A DNA stretch of 64,000 nt from an uncultured Lachnospiraceae bacterium (GCA_910586715.1 CAJUJG010000006.1:1-64000), one strand, 5' to 3'; numbered from the stretch's first letter, positions 35,401 to 44,478 are shown. Notes: a model not told the origin generated them from the letters alone. Translations and numbers: made by a program.

Positions 35401-38400
35401 TTGCCGTCCGCGGCAATTACGAAGTTTATCTGCGCGTCTTCCGCGTCTTTTAATACTTCTGCCTCTATGTTTACCGTACCGGAATATGCGGGCGGGCGCG
35501 CGGCGATTTTGAGTGTCTGCGCGTCGGAGTCCGCTGTCTGCCCTTCATCGCTGCCTTTCTTGACAATGGAAATAGTTTGATCGCACAAGTCAACATCTCC
35601 TGCGCCTGTAATGTCTGCAGGCAGTATGAACGGAATTTCTCCCTGTGCATTTGTGGTGACGGTGTAGGTCTTGCCGCCAACCGTAATCTGATACGCCACG
35701 TTCGACGTAAGCTGCGACACTGCGTCCCTTGGATAGTCGCATACGGCTGCGGGTGTCTGCTCTTTTCCGCCGCTGATTTTGAGAGTTACACTTTTTGTAA
35801 TGATATTGCCGAAATAATCCTCTACCACTGTCGTAAAAGTGTTTATACCCGTACAATCCGTTAAATCCTTCGATATATTAGAATTCCACCTTCCTAAGTA
35901 GGGCGCCGAGTGTTCGCTAACTAATTTACCATTCTGATAAATTTGAAATCTTTTGAAATAGGCGCTGAACACCATTGAGAAAATGGACGCACTCGTGCCT
36001 AGTTCGCTTTCGCTATACCACTTATCAGAATTCACGTCCATATTGTTGCCATCAATTCTTAATTTACAATCAATCCTCGGCTTCCTGGTGTTTACATAGA
36101 TTTCTTCCGTATCGCCTATCTGATAGTAGTTCCCCGCCATATCATAAATGCGAATGTCGGTAATCTTTCCACGCCATCCGCCATTTGAATCAACAGACGG
36201 CAATTTGATTTCGGCTGTGCCGTCCTGCTCGCCCTGCTGTCCTGTCAGCAGCACCTCCACCGTCTCTGTGCTTTCTACTTCTGCTGTTACAAGACTCATA
36301 TTTGCTACCGTATAGCTTAGCTTCCAAAGCCCGCTGCACGCGTTTGCTCCCGCGGCAGGCTTATCATGTACTGGAATGCTGATAGTCGGCACTTCCCTGA
36401 AAAGCAGCGTTTTTGTCTGATAGTTACCCTCTTGCTTATCATTTAAATGTGTGTGTTTTCCGTCGTCAAGATATCCGTATTGCACAATCGGCTCTACGCT
36501 GTAGTTAAGCGCGTCGGCGGTGGGTTTGCCACTATCGAAGTAAAACGTTGCCTCCTTTATTTCTGACACATGACCTGCTGCGTCAGTTCCCTTATATCTG
36601 AACGTATTGATGCCTTGTTGAAATTCATTTTCATATACAGATAATCCCTGTGAGCTGGAAGTACTCTGCCCCTCTCTCCATTTCCCTTCCCCTTCCCACT
36701 GAAGGTATACTTTTGCAGACTCCACATTGTCCGAAGTGAACACATATACGGAAGGTTGGCTTGTTTCCATATTTTTTCTCCACCAACCATTTGAAAGAGC
36801 CATATTTATATAATTGACATTAACATACGGTGCCTTTATATCCAGCCATTTCCCCCAGTAGTGCTTATCGCCTGTCGCCTCTGCGCCGATAGACGTATAT
36901 TTCCTACCTGTGCAGTCTTCGTTGACATACCAACCGTCGAAGACGATTCCTGTCCACTTGGATCCACCAACGGGCGGTTTCTCTGTTATATCGTCCATTG
37001 TCGGTATGGGTAATTCAACTATCTGTCCGTAGGTGTACTTGCTTTTACTCGTATCCTGACTGACGTATTCGCCGCTTGTCTTTCCGTTGGGACTTTTCAG
37101 CGTATAGGTTACATGATATTCATCTGCCGTCCACTTGGCATAAAGTGTCGTATCGGTTCTAATCTGTGTCTGATTGTCAAAATCAAATTCATTGCCGTTG
37201 GTGCACGCCGCGTCGGTGTACCAGCCGCCGAAGGTATGACCTGTGCGCGTGGGGGCAGCCGGCTTGACAAGCACACAGTCCACTGCAGCGCTTGTGGAGG
37301 TGCTGCTCTGCCTTGTCCACACGAGCTGGTTGGGCACTTCGCTGCCGCCCTGACTGTTGAAGGTTATGCGGCGCACGTAGTATGTCCAGTAATATCGGCT
37401 GCCCCATGATGCAGGCTTGATGTAAATATAATTTGTCCCTATTGTCTTTGTCGTATAGCCTGCTGTTCCAGGCTGTGTGGAAACACTGTTATGCGGTGCG
37501 AGCGTGCCAATCGGGGTGGTCTGTCCTGTCGCGGTCAGCTCTGCGCCTGACGGTCCGTAATTTACCCTGACTGTCATGGCAAGCCCGTCTGTCTCCGCCT
37601 GCGACTGCGCCGGTCCTGTAAGCGACACAAGCCCCCCTTTATAATGGTCTTTTTTAATCTCCTCGGAATATCCGTCTTTCGTATTTCCTGCCGCGTCCGT
37701 TACTTTATAATACAGATACCATGTGCCTGCCTGTGTGAGGTTTGCTGTACAGGCGCCTGTCTTGACTGTTGACGCGGGTACGGAGGTCAGACCGGTTGTC
37801 GGTTTTGTGGTTGTATCGGTTACCCACTTATACTGTACGGTATCAATGCCGCTTGGCACGCCGCCTTCATCTTTGTTTGCAGGGTCGGTAAATTCGAGTG
37901 TCACGGGAACTTTTGTGTCCGTATACCAGCCGCTTGCGTTCTTTGTCGCGTTGACTGTGGCGGTCACTTCCGGTCTGGTTCGGTCTATCCCGTCCACCAC
38001 AACGCTCTTTTCGGTCACGTTGCCTGCATTGTCGGTTATTCTGAGCCTGTAAGTTCCATTTATTTGCATTATGAGTCCGACATTTAGCGATGCTACGTTC
38101 TGCCAAGCACCATTATACAGATTATCCATCTGAAACTGAAACTTTGTAAAATCTCCCTTCATTTGCAATCCGCTGCCGCTATTTCCTATCGCGCCTTTTT
38201 CATTGTACTGCGGCGTACCCGTATCCTCCACGATTGAAAAGCTCACCTGTTTGTATCTTGCCCATTTTTTCGGATTCAAAAATTCAGGCTCCTCCAATGT
38301 CGGCGGTTCCTTGTCAATGTGGTTAACCACCAGCGTCGCGTCCGCCGACGCCCCGTTTTGGTCTACGACGGACACTGTGTAGATGCCGTTTTTGGACGCG

Positions 38401-41400
38401 GTGATTGTCCCTGTGGCATTGACGCTTTGGTTGGTGAGCATTTTATCATCTGCGTAGACCGTGCAGCCTCCTGCCCCTGTGGCTGTCAGCTTCCATGTGA
38501 GTGTCACGTCCTGATTTGTCCAGTTCGTATCCGGTACAGTCAGCGTTATCTGCGGCTGGCTTGCAGACGCAGGTTCTTTGAGCACGGTGTAGCCTTCGGA
38601 GGTTTCTGCAGTGCTGTTGCCTGCCGCGTCTGTCACTTTTACATGAAGATATATTTTTGTCCTCGCGGTCTGTGTTGCCGTGTAGGTGAATGCATACTTT
38701 CCGTCGGCTGTTTTGCTGCTGTCGTCCGCAGTCTGCCATCCGTTTGCAGGCGCAGTCCGGCTTGTGGTAAACGCGTATTGCACTGTTTTGATGCCGGAGA
38801 GGGCGTCCTGTGCCATCGCCGCCATGACCAGTTTGTTGTAGACGGCATCCACACTGCCTGCTTGGGTCAGTGTGAGCGTGGGATTATCCCTGTCTATTTT
38901 TTCGATTGTCACGTCCTGCGTGATGACCTCGTCGCCTGCGGTCATTGTGACGGTGCAGACGCCGTTTGTATCAACCGAAAATGTGGTGTCGGTATTTTTC
39001 AGGCTCTGCGTGCTGCCGTCGGGAAACCTGACGGTAACCGGCGCATCGGCTGGTCTTTTGGTGAGCTTTACTTCCCTGCTGCGCGCCCAGTTGGTGTTGT
39101 CTGCCGCGGCGATAAGCCCGGGCAGCGGCGATGTGGGATTTTCGGGTGTGCCGAAATCAAATTCGTGGTATGCGTGCGCCACGGCGCCGTTGTTGTTTCG
39201 TTCGCCCATTACATGGAGATACCATTTGCCGCTTGCGCGTCTTGTGCCTGCCCGGTAGCCGCTTTTACATGAGAACCAGCCGTCTACGGGCATGGCGGCG
39301 CTATCGCTCCATGCATAGCGCAGAGTATCGGCGTTTGAGGCGGTGATGGTGCCGGATGCCGTTCCGCTGATCAGTGTCGGATTGGTGACGGAAACGACGG
39401 GCGTTTTGGTGTCCACGGTCACTGACGCGCTGCCTGTACCGCCTGATGCTTTTCCTGACGTGTCACACATGTCCTTGATGTTTGCCGCGTTGTTGATTTT
39501 ATTTACTTTTAATGTGCCTGTGGCGTTTGCGGGCACTGTCCCCGTGAAGTAGAGGACGTTGGTGTCGGCGCCGCCTGCGTAGGCAAAGCTGCCCCATGTG
39601 GTGTCGATGGACACGCTGCCAAGGTCGCTGTTTTTGCTGTCTACGATTTCATCAAATATGAGGGAGACGGTGACGGTATCGCCTGTCTTATAGGTGCCGC
39701 CTGCCATTGGCGCAACTGCCAAAAGCTGCGGTTCCGTGGCGTCTTTTACCTTGATATAGTCGTCGTAGGTATCGACGAGCCATTTGTCGGTGGCGCTTCC
39801 TGTTGACGCAAACCATACGTTCACTTCGTCGTCGAAGCCGAACGCGATGTAGTCTCCTTCCTCGGCGCCGCTTCTTGCGGACTCTCTCCAGCCTGAGAGG
39901 TTGCTTCGCATATTTGCCCCGGGTACGGTGATGGTGGCTGTTTTGCCGTTGTCGATGTCCCATCTTGCGGTGTATTTTGCGGCGCCGAAAAGGTTGTCGT
40001 CGATGTTGATTGCGCCGTTGTGCTCATTGGCGCTGTCGAAGTTGTTCGGCTTGTGGTCGGCTATCCATATGTGCTCGTAGCCGTCGCTGTCTTCCCTGCC
40101 TTTGAAGCGCAGTCTGTAGTAATAGCCGTCCGCGGTTGCCTTGATGTAAGCCTTTTCCTTGTCGCTGCCTGATATGCTAAAGGTTCTTTGGACGTTGAAA
40201 TTTAGCTGTCCGTGCGACTGGTTGTAGCCTCGGTTGTTGCGAAAATAGGGCTGGTGGTCTTTTGTTTTGCTGCGGTCGGCGACGATATTGTTGTCATTGT
40301 TGGTGGGAAAGCTTTGCTGCTTTTCCGAATATACGTTTCTGTTAACGGTGTAGGCGCTTCCTTTTGTCATTGTCCTTGTCGCCCTTACGGTGTCCCCGAG
40401 GGTGGCGCCGCCTGTGACGCGGTATAGCTCGACCTGATAGGTACGGTCGGCGTTGGTGTAGGCGGTGGCGGTTTTACTGCCGTAGGCAGTGTTTACCCCG
40501 CGCTCTGTTATGCTGATGGTCTTTGTGGTCTCTCCTGCCGTAAAGGTCAGGCTGCTTGCCCGGTGCGTGAAGTGCGTGCCGCCTGCAGCGGAGCCGTTTA
40601 CGGTGCGGTAGTATACTTTCTGTGTGCCTTCGGTTCCGTTTGTCCTTGTGACGGTGAAGGTGTTGTTTCCGTTGTTTTTGATGGTGAAGGCGCCGTATTG
40701 CTTTGCGCCGATGTTAAATGCCACGTTGGAGCTGTAATAACAGGTGTTATCCGCCTTTGCGTAGGCGCGGGCATAGTAATGAACCCCTGATATGATGTCA
40801 GCGGCTGTTACTTTGATGGCGTCATTTTTCTTTACCGCAGTCACAGCGGATTTGGCACTGCCCTGATTGAGCGTTACCGTGGGATTTTGCATGGTGCCCC
40901 ACACAAAACCGCTTTCCGTTATAGTTTTGCCGCCTGCGCCCTCCAGTTTCGCAGAAAGGGTGAAGCTTGTTGAGGTTCCCTGTCTTGTGGCTGTGGGCTG
41001 TCCGATTTTTAGGGTCTCCAAAATGAGGATTGGGCAGTCTTTTGTGGTCTGATTGCCTGCCTTGTCCTTTGCCGTTACTTTTATTGCGGCATCGGTAAGC
41101 GGGTTTGGAAATATGTAGCTTACCTCGCATTCCTGCGTCATGTTGTCTGTGACGTGCAATGCCTGCTCGAAGAGCTTTTTTGCCTGTGCATTATCCATCT
41201 TTTCTGACACTGTGATTGGCGTGTATTCGATTTGGGGCGGCTCCTTGTCAATGTTTGTCACATTTACGGTGTACGTTTTTGATTTCGGTTGTCCGTCCTG
41301 CTGATAGCTGACGGTGAAATCGTATGTACCGTTTTGTGTGACTGTCCGTTTTCCGCCGTCCTGTACGGTGATATTTGTCACGGAATTGTCCACCGGCTCT

Positions 41401-43550
41401 GCCTTCACCCGTATCTCTACATTCTGATTTGTAAACACGGCAGGCGTCAGGGTATGGCTGGTCTTTAACAAGACATTGGCGCCTTCGCCTTGTATGAAAT
41501 CGAAGCTGACCGTATCTGTCGCCTTAATTTCCTCCGTATCGGCATTTTTTAAAATACCTGTAATTTTATATCTGCCTGACGGGGAGTCTAACGGCATGGT
41601 AAGCGAAACCGTCTCATCGGCTGACGCTTTTCCGAAACAGGCATCCAGCGCGTCGCCCGTCTCCTCACATATCAGGGTATATTCTGTTGCATATTCTGTT
41701 GTCCCTGTCTGCTTAATGGTCACCTGGGCGTCTACTGTTGTTTTGTCTCCATTATTAATGGCGTTGCGCAGTTTAATCGAAAATTCCTCAATCGCATTGT
41801 CCTTCGTTCCGCCGTCCAAAATGAGCTGCATCCAGTCCACTTTCACTGACCAGCCGGATGCAATTGTTACGGAAATTACATTTTTTCCTTTTTTTAATTT
41901 TTCCAGCGGTATTTCCAGTATGGTTGTGTTCCATGTATTGTTTGTGCCGGAAAGATAGCCGATTGTCTCTGCATTATATGACTCATACCACTGATTTCTG
42001 CGATCCATCGGCAGAAAAATATCATCATTGAGATATACATAATCTGTCTCACCATAGTCCTCATCCACATCATTTGCCTTGATTGCCAAATACGCACTCT
42101 GCGTGGGCAGCTCGTCCAGTGTAAAGGAAAGTTCAATTGGCGCATGCGCTTTATGTCCAGACATATAACTGTCTATATCGCCATCCGCTGTCCCGGTGTG
42201 GGAGTTGTTCTCGTTATCGTCCGTAATCATGAGCGTCCGTGGGTGCGTCACTGCGGCTCTTGCCTTGCTGTATGCCTTAGGCTGCACAGTCGGTTCTACG
42301 CCATAGTCCTCTACCAAGTCCTCCAGTGTGAGCGGATCCGGCGTTTCGTCCTGATTTATCAGGTCCCGGGCAGAGTGCGGATAGTGATACGGGCAGTCGA
42401 AGTCCATGCAGTCTTTTTTTGTGTCGCGGATGTGCTCTAAGCCCTCTAAACGCGTCAGAAGGGAAAGGAGCTCGTTTTCCTCCGGGTATTTCTGTATGTA
42501 AGCGTCCGCGGCAGCTCTCGCCTCCGTCAGCTTAGGTTCTTCTATGAGGTCTTTGTTTTCGGTGATTGTCTGAGTGGTTTTGTTGTAGGTCAGGTAGTCC
42601 TCGGGATTCGGGAGGGCGCGCAGAAGCGTGAGCAGGGCTTGGAGCTCCTGCTGCCATGCGGCGTCTTGGGTTACCTCGACCGTGATTTGGGGCAGGGGTA
42701 CGCCGTCTGCCGTTGTGTAGCCTTTTGGGAGGACGGCAGTAAAGGTGTAGATGCCTTCACGGTCTTTGTCATATACGGGGGCGCTGGTCCATGTGATGTT
42801 TTCTATGGTAACGGGCGCACTTTCCCCGTTGTTTTCGGGCGCACTTTCCCCTGTGGGTTGGGGCGCACTTTCCCCGTTGGCGGTTTGCAGGGTGTTTACC
42901 GTTATTTTGTTTTGTGCCTCATATGTGGGCAGGGTAACGGTATGCGTTTCGGTTTTTTCGTCCGATTCCGGCTTTGGTGTCGGTTCCGGTTCCTGTTTTG
43001 TTTCCGGCACGGTTGTTGTATCAGGCTCCTGTCTCGTTTCCGGTACTGTTGTCGGCGGTATCGTGCCCGGCTCCTGTTTTGTTTCCGGCTCCGTTGCCGT
43101 GTCAGGCTCCTGTTTTGTTTCCGGCTCCGTTGTCGGCGGTACCGTGTCAGGCTCCTGTTTCGTTTCCGGCGGGTCGGATTGTTCTGTATCAGGTTTTGTA
43201 TCTGATTGTTGTGTATCCGATTGTTCTGTATCTGATTGTTGTGTATCCGATTGTTCTGTATCTGATTGTTCTGTATCTGATTGTTCTATGTATGCCTCAA
43301 GTGTGTCAGGCAGTGCCAGCTCTTCCTGTTTGGTTCCGGGCGCGACAGTCTGATTCTGCACTTCCTTTGGCAGTTGTACAAATGCCGTTATCCGCGCAGC
43401 GTCTGCATCTGCCGACGCGATGACGGACAATGTTTCCAGTATGTTTGGATAAGTGGTGCATACTACGCAAAAGCACAGCACTGCTGCCAGTATGCGCATG
43501 CGCCTTTTTCTCCTTTTCTTTAACCATGCACGGTATTCTTCTGCATTCAT
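29451..43550 (-). CDS. Giant multidomain cell-surface protein (4,699 aa)
   Basis: The ATG at 43550 has GGAGGAGG about 9-12 nt upstream. Earlier in-frame codons lack a site. Order: basic N-terminus and long signal peptide (about 1-46), TEQSD/TQQSD and KQEPDT repeats (about 80-200), a Calx-beta-like segment with TVTRTNGTEGTQ (near 40.6 kb), many Ig-like modules bearing DKEPP, DTTKP or DTVKP joints, at least three InlB/Flg_new repeats with GYxFxGWY and LYAKW, two tandem YTLTAxSGSASPVKEGxSF modules (30.6-31.1 kb), a Gly/Ser/Asp-rich linker, a globular domain, then a Cys-rich membrane anchor. No enzyme motif and no LPxTG was seen. Adhesion or a matrix role is inferred. Base composition changes along the gene, with AT-richer blocks near 35.8-37.1 and 41.5-42.2 kb. 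Confidence 0.93.
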   Translation of the reverse strand: MNAEEYRAWLKKRRKRRMRILAAVLCFCVVCTTYPNILETLSVIASADADAARITAFVQLPKEVQNQTVAPGTKQEELALPDTLEAYIEQSDTEQSDTEQSDTQQSDTEQSDTQQSDTKPDTEQSDPPETKQEPDTVPPTTEPETKQEPDTATEPETKQEPGTIPPTTVPETRQEPDTTTVPETKQEPEPTPKPESDEKTETHTVTLPTYEAQNKITVNTLQTANGESAPQPTGESAPENNGESAPVTIENITWTSAPVYDKDREGIYTFTAVLPKGYTTADGVPLPQITVEVTQDAAWQQELQALLTLLRALPNPEDYLTYNKTTQTITENKDLIEEPKLTEARAAADAYIQKYPEENELLSLLTRLEGLEHIRDTKKDCMDFDCPYHYPHSARDLINQDETPDPLTLEDLVEDYGVEPTVQPKAYSKARAAVTHPRTLMITDDNENNSHTGTADGDIDSYMSGHKAHAPIELSFTLDELPTQSAYLAIKANDVDEDYGETDYVYLNDDIFLPMDRRNQWYESYNAETIGYLSGTNNTWNTTILEIPLEKLKKGKNVISVTIASGWSVKVDWMQLILDGGTKDNAIEEFSIKLRNAINNGDKTTVDAQVTIKQTGTTEYATEYTLICEETGDALDACFGKASADETVSLTMPLDSPSGRYKITGILKNADTEEIKATDTVSFDFIQGEGANVLLKTSHTLTPAVFTNQNVEIRVKAEPVDNSVTNITVQDGGKRTVTQNGTYDFTVSYQQDGQPKSKTYTVNVTNIDKEPPQIEYTPITVSEKMDNAQAKKLFEQALHVTDNMTQECEVSYIFPNPLTDAAIKVTAKDKAGNQTTKDCPILILETLKIGQPTATRQGTSTSFTLSAKLEGAGGKTITESGFVWGTMQNPTVTLNQGSAKSAVTAVKKNDAIKVTAADIISGVHYYARAYAKADNTCYYSSNVAFNIGAKQYGAFTIKNNGNNTFTVTRTNGTEGTQKVYYRTVNGSAAGGTHFTHRASSLTFTAGETTKTISITERGVNTAYGSKTATAYTNADRTYQVELYRVTGGATLGDTVRATRTMTKGSAYTVNRNVYSEKQQSFPTNNDNNIVADRSKTKDHQPYFRNNRGYNQSHGQLNFNVQRTFSISGSDKEKAYIKATADGYYYRLRFKGREDSDGYEHIWIADHKPNNFDSANEHNGAINIDDNLFGAAKYTARWDIDNGKTATITVPGANMRSNLSGWRESARSGAEEGDYIAFGFDDEVNVWFASTGSATDKWLVDTYDDYIKVKDATEPQLLAVAPMAGGTYKTGDTVTVSLIFDEIVDSKNSDLGSVSIDTTWGSFAYAGGADTNVLYFTGTVPANATGTLKVNKINNAANIKDMCDTSGKASGGTGSASVTVDTKTPVVSVTNPTLISGTASGTITASNADTLRYAWSDSAAMPVDGWFSCKSGYRAGTRRASGKWYLHVMGERNNNGAVAHAYHEFDFGTPENPTSPLPGLIAAADNTNWARSREVKLTKRPADAPVTVRFPDGSTQSLKNTDTTFSVDTNGVCTVTMTAGDEVITQDVTIEKIDRDNPTLTLTQAGSVDAVYNKLVMAAMAQDALSGIKTVQYAFTTSRTAPANGWQTADDSSKTADGKYAFTYTATQTARTKIYLHVKVTDAAGNSTAETSEGYTVLKEPASASQPQITLTVPDTNWTNQDVTLTWKLTATGAGGCTVYADDKMLTNQSVNATGTITASKNGIYTVSVVDQNGASADATLVVNHIDKEPPTLEEPEFLNPKKWARYKQVSFSIVEDTGTPQYNEKGAIGNSGSGLQMKGDFTKFQFQMDNLYNGAWQNVASLNVGLIMQINGTYRLRITDNAGNVTEKSVVVDGIDRTRPEVTATVNATKNASGWYTDTKVPVTLEFTDPANKDEGGVPSGIDTVQYKWVTDTTTKPTTGLTSVPASTVKTGACTANLTQAGTWYLYYKVTDAAGNTKDGYSEEIKKDHYKGGLVSLTGPAQSQAETDGLAMTVRVNYGPSGAELTATGQTTPIGTLAPHNSVSTQPGTAGYTTKTIGTNYIYIKPASWGSRYYWTYYVRRITFNSQGGSEVPNQLVWTRQSSTSTSAAVDCVLVKPAAPTRTGHTFGGWYTDAACTNGNEFDFDNQTQIRTDTTLYAKWTADEYHVTYTLKSPNGKTSGEYVSQDTSKSKYTYGQIVELPIPTMDDITEKPPVGGSKWTGIVFDGWYVNEDCTGRKYTSIGAEATGDKHYWGKWLDIKAPYVNVNYINMALSNGWWRKNMETSQPSVYVFTSDNVESAKVYLQWEGEGKWREGQSTSSSQGLSVYENEFQQGINTFRYKGTDAAGHVSEIKEATFYFDSGKPTADALNYSVEPIVQYGYLDDGKHTHLNDKQEGNYQTKTLLFREVPTISIPVHDKPAAGANACSGLWKLSYTVANMSLVTAEVESTETVEVLLTGQQGEQDGTAEIKLPSVDSNGGWRGKITDIRIYDMAGNYYQIGDTEEIYVNTRKPRIDCKLRIDGNNMDVNSDKWYSESELGTSASIFSMVFSAYFKRFQIYQNGKLVSEHSAPYLGRWNSNISKDLTDCTGINTFTTVVEDYFGNIITKSVTLKISGGKEQTPAAVCDYPRDAVSQLTSNVAYQITVGGKTYTVTTNAQGEIPFILPADITGAGDVDLCDQTISIVKKGSDEGQTADSDAQTLKIAARPPAYSGTVNIEAEVLKDAEDAQINFVIAADGKTWEYKAPGGTWTDVPADGAIKNLPKGNLLLRVKAKAQTTATPDNGNPHGIESTHVITSQAGTITAQFDLNDSTGAPAQNRPADQTGLTYKSKLTEPAAPTRTGYDFIGWYHTGNGYQAGSTADTAWRFTDQENAKANTVGEILGTDKTKYAGNCTKVENGVYYVKLCADWRENVKPNLTASLSDGKNAKDWHNALTVDLTYSDNVGVTKLYAKQDSGAYSELTVNTDGKTIYTDLAEGTHSYTFKAEDAAGNVTETKLTAKLDTVKPILGEAKFSEGHKSIWDWIIKKDSLFIEIPVTETGSGIRQADYTLTPETGTPKTGTAKIITSGSTRTVQVDIASDFKGTVTVTVTDNAGNVSDEKKIGADGTGLNGVIVESNAPTVTIQADRTTTDEQGGTNSVALSETEYYNTAPRLRVHVEDKEPDTAAVNAGIASVTWQINDEAEYSAGANFDIAQLTEYDFTITALEGRTGDFTVTIRTCDQAGNEGIKIVTVHVKTQAEMPVVGVDYRQELLTGLTAGASYDIQGETVTADAQGNIPIRENWFGTQLQVRRKGDGQTQRDSDSAVQEIAPRPDAPGITVEQDETIRGKHDAQLSGIDATMEYSIDGGATWTAVQDSDLSGGKMTNAHSTIMLFRVKATDSAPHGNAAEIEPNEGRTLTVSFDAQGGSSVSPITDNAWHDTVEKPKEPARAGYAFAGWYQESACTNQWHFADEAAADMLEDDITLYAKWQDDEQPALTAVLTDNSRTNQVEEKQWSQALAIVLTYADNENVTKLSVKQDDGAYVTLGESAAGAISGSAEDGKSADGYPQFRYEYDNIAEGAHTYTFQVQDAAGKTTETTVTARLDTTKPVFGTVSYNEGYQNFLDWIIHKEKLLITVPVTETGSGVAQVTYTLTPTDSNADTIKGTAEVKKAQGSGADYEAVIGIEPTFKGSITIEGADNVGNIADTKIIGTNGGGINGVIVEDNAPLIAVLADRDVTDEAPQPTGIALSQEYYNHAPALTVSVTDQIDDSINGLITGGIASVTWQLGDGAAQNVTGNYETEIVTDVSFTIPAEKIPTGITVITVTAADHAGNRSVQELTIKVKEALPAPQAAIGYTAETLKGLTADTTYRITVGTDADNSVALTAGEDGTIPIEEDWLGKTLTIVQISGEDAKSDSAAQSIAIPTRPAAPVLGTEQESHPLEKDGKITGLDAGRAYEISEDGGQIWKWRDADVTGTEITGLSGSGSGSDGTYHVRIKAVDNADGNAGGVGNFAGKAAIVTIATGDVIPYPKPDLKIDYRKETLTSLLEDAEYIIEYENNSEPVSSVYTAEEEDTLPIEEDWLDKDHKIIRSGYGIPGMDSEPQNLRIPARPQTPAVAAVDETAPKAQDGRLTGLTAGTVYEISTDDGETWEAKTAGADGELTGLAPARYIVRKAATDTSFASLPSETVKIHGSYAVVLEEGVGYTLTAQAGSASPVKEGGSFGFAFALAEGYQKADSFAVKVNGEKVELAADNTYTITDVTEDKTVTVEGVEKTPVYYTVTLEGGIGYTLTAVSGSASPVKEGESFGFAFALKKGYRKTNSFAVKVNGATVELTAEDTYTITDIMEDKTVTVEGVKKKSGGGSSGGSGSDGSGSSGSGGSNSATGNPQQPGKPADPVTPLNPTDDDGTGADQKTNPADDGTGEDQKTKPGDDGTGTDKNTNPEDDGTETDKTQMTETVNPTDETAETTEASGQEKAVSQDNNAQSTQTVSVTIENGALVQAGGEPVPTGSPAQTEFTTTILKTEKQGAVIVTVVCEDKDYAAGVSDTVAAANAVLTSQQIQQVDNGEIIEIRIDVKDISATIAKQDKEAIETALAQYREEYPQLALGRYIDISMFLKTGAGDWDAVTATEKPIDVIIGVPTKLQEDNRAFYVIRVHEGQTVLLTDTDDNPDTITISTDRFSTYAIAYSQAAGAAKSSKCSLCHICPTFMGICYFIWLAILVVIVTVVAIIIVKKKNGQKKN
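29541..29582 (-). other. Cys-rich membrane-anchor motif of the giant protein
   Basis: Residues 4657-4670 contain cysteines at 4657, 4660, 4663 and 4670 in CSLCHICPTFMGICYFIW. A membrane segment (about 4671-4690) and a Lys-rich tail follow. The layout copies a sortase signal (motif, helix, basic tail), but the motif is not LPxTG. Confidence 0.6.
43163..43290 (-). repeat. In-frame short tandem repeats coding TEQSD/TQQSD
   Basis: Tandem 15-bp units of the type GTATCTGATTGTTCT or GTGTATCCGATTGTT encode a five-residue repeat. Their near identity at DNA level suggests copy-number change by slippage without frame loss. Confidence 0.8.
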
Positions 43551-43638
43551 AATGTTGTACCTCCTCCTGTGACTGCGTTGTGTTGTGTTTTTAATCACGC
43601 ATGTTATTTTATAGTAATTTAATAATTTATTACTTATC

Positions 43639-43706
43639 ATTTTACGGAAAAAATAACCTTTTGCACACCGTCTTGGTACAATTTGTCATTTTGAGGGTAC
43701 AATTTG
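43639..43706 (-). promoter_or_regulatory. LytTR-type operator and promoter of the giant gene (site A)
   Basis: GGTACAATTTG occurs at 43675-43685 and 43696-43706, a 21-bp period (17 of 21 bases match between units). A -10 candidate TAAAAT lies at 43639-43644 with a poor -35 (TGTGCA) at 17 bp. That weak -35 with upstream repeats is the pattern of an activator-dependent promoter. The rest of 43551-43819 is AT-rich and shows no gene. Confidence 0.65.
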
Positions 43707-43819
43707 CAGTTTTAAGTTGAAATTTTCTCTTGACAGACGGTTTGATGCATACAATCGGGGAACGCTCGTTTGCACGACATAAGAAAAGCACCCGCCATTT
43801 CTGACAGATGCCCTCCTAT

Positions 43820-44152
43820 TCAGTATCCCATTTCTGTTTCACTAAGCTGTCTGCGGATATCCCTGCCGCCGTACATGATGCGGACAATGCTCACTGTGTT
43901 TCTGGTTTCATCCGGCAGATAAAACACAAGGTAATTATCAACAGGGAAAAAACGGAGCCCTTCGCTGTGCCACGGTTCTTCTTCGTACAACCGGAACCGC
44001 ATCGGCATCTCATCAAGAGCGCGGATTTCCTTCATGATCCGCTGCGTCTGCCCTGCTGCCGTTTCCGGCACAAGCAGTTCATATGCAATATACTCGTATA
44101 TATCCCTCAGATCACGCCTCGCCCCGGCCGTGTATACGATATCCCAGCTCAT
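43820..44152 (-). CDS. RelE/ParE-type toxin
   Basis: This 110-aa protein has the plasmid-stabilisation pattern: YTAGARRDLRDIYEYIAYEL near the start, RALDEMPMRFRLYEEEPW in the middle, and IVRIMYGGRDIRRQL at the end. Family members are mRNA endonucleases or gyrase poisons, and sequence alone does not tell which. Its ATG overlaps the antitoxin stop by 4 nt. Confidence 0.88.
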   Translation of the reverse strand: MSWDIVYTAGARRDLRDIYEYIAYELLVPETAAGQTQRIMKEIRALDEMPMRFRLYEEEPWHSEGLRFFPVDNYLVFYLPDETRNTVSIVRIMYGGRDIRRQLSETEMGY

Positions 44153-44454
44153 ATCCCGTAATCCCGCCGCATTTCTTCTTCCACTGCATCTGCTGAATAT
44201 ACCCTGCCTTCGTGTATATCCTCTAATCCCTTTCCTATCTCTGCATCAAACTGTTCTTTTGTAAGGGAGGCGTATACGAGGGGCGCCTTCTTCGGCAGCT
44301 TCATCTCAAACGGGATTCCCTGCTGAAGCACAACCTGCCTTAAAAACATACCGACTGCATTTGACATCGGTATCCCAAGCTGGTCAAGCACCCGCTCTGC
44401 CTGCTCCTTGAGCTCCGGCTCCACACGCGCGAATACATTTGATGTCCTTGCCAT
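44149..44454 (-). CDS. RelB/DinJ-type antitoxin
   Basis: This 101-aa protein starts MARTSNVFARVEPELKEQAE, an N-terminal ribbon-helix-helix, with VLDQLGIPMSNAVGMFLRQV as the RelB/DinJ core. The C-terminal half should wrap the toxin. It is longer than many DinJ proteins. The pair sits between the giant surface gene and the regulators that may control it. Confidence 0.9.
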   Translation of the reverse strand: MARTSNVFARVEPELKEQAERVLDQLGIPMSNAVGMFLRQVVLQQGIPFEMKLPKKAPLVYASLTKEQFDAEIGKGLEDIHEGRVYSADAVEEEMRRDYGI

Positions 44455-44478
44455 CTAAACCACATCCTTTCGCTATAT

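Noticed and set aside
43163..43290. Short regular repeats that look like a small CRISPR array
   Set aside because: Units are 15 bp without spacers and code for TEQSD in frame. No cas genes are nearby.
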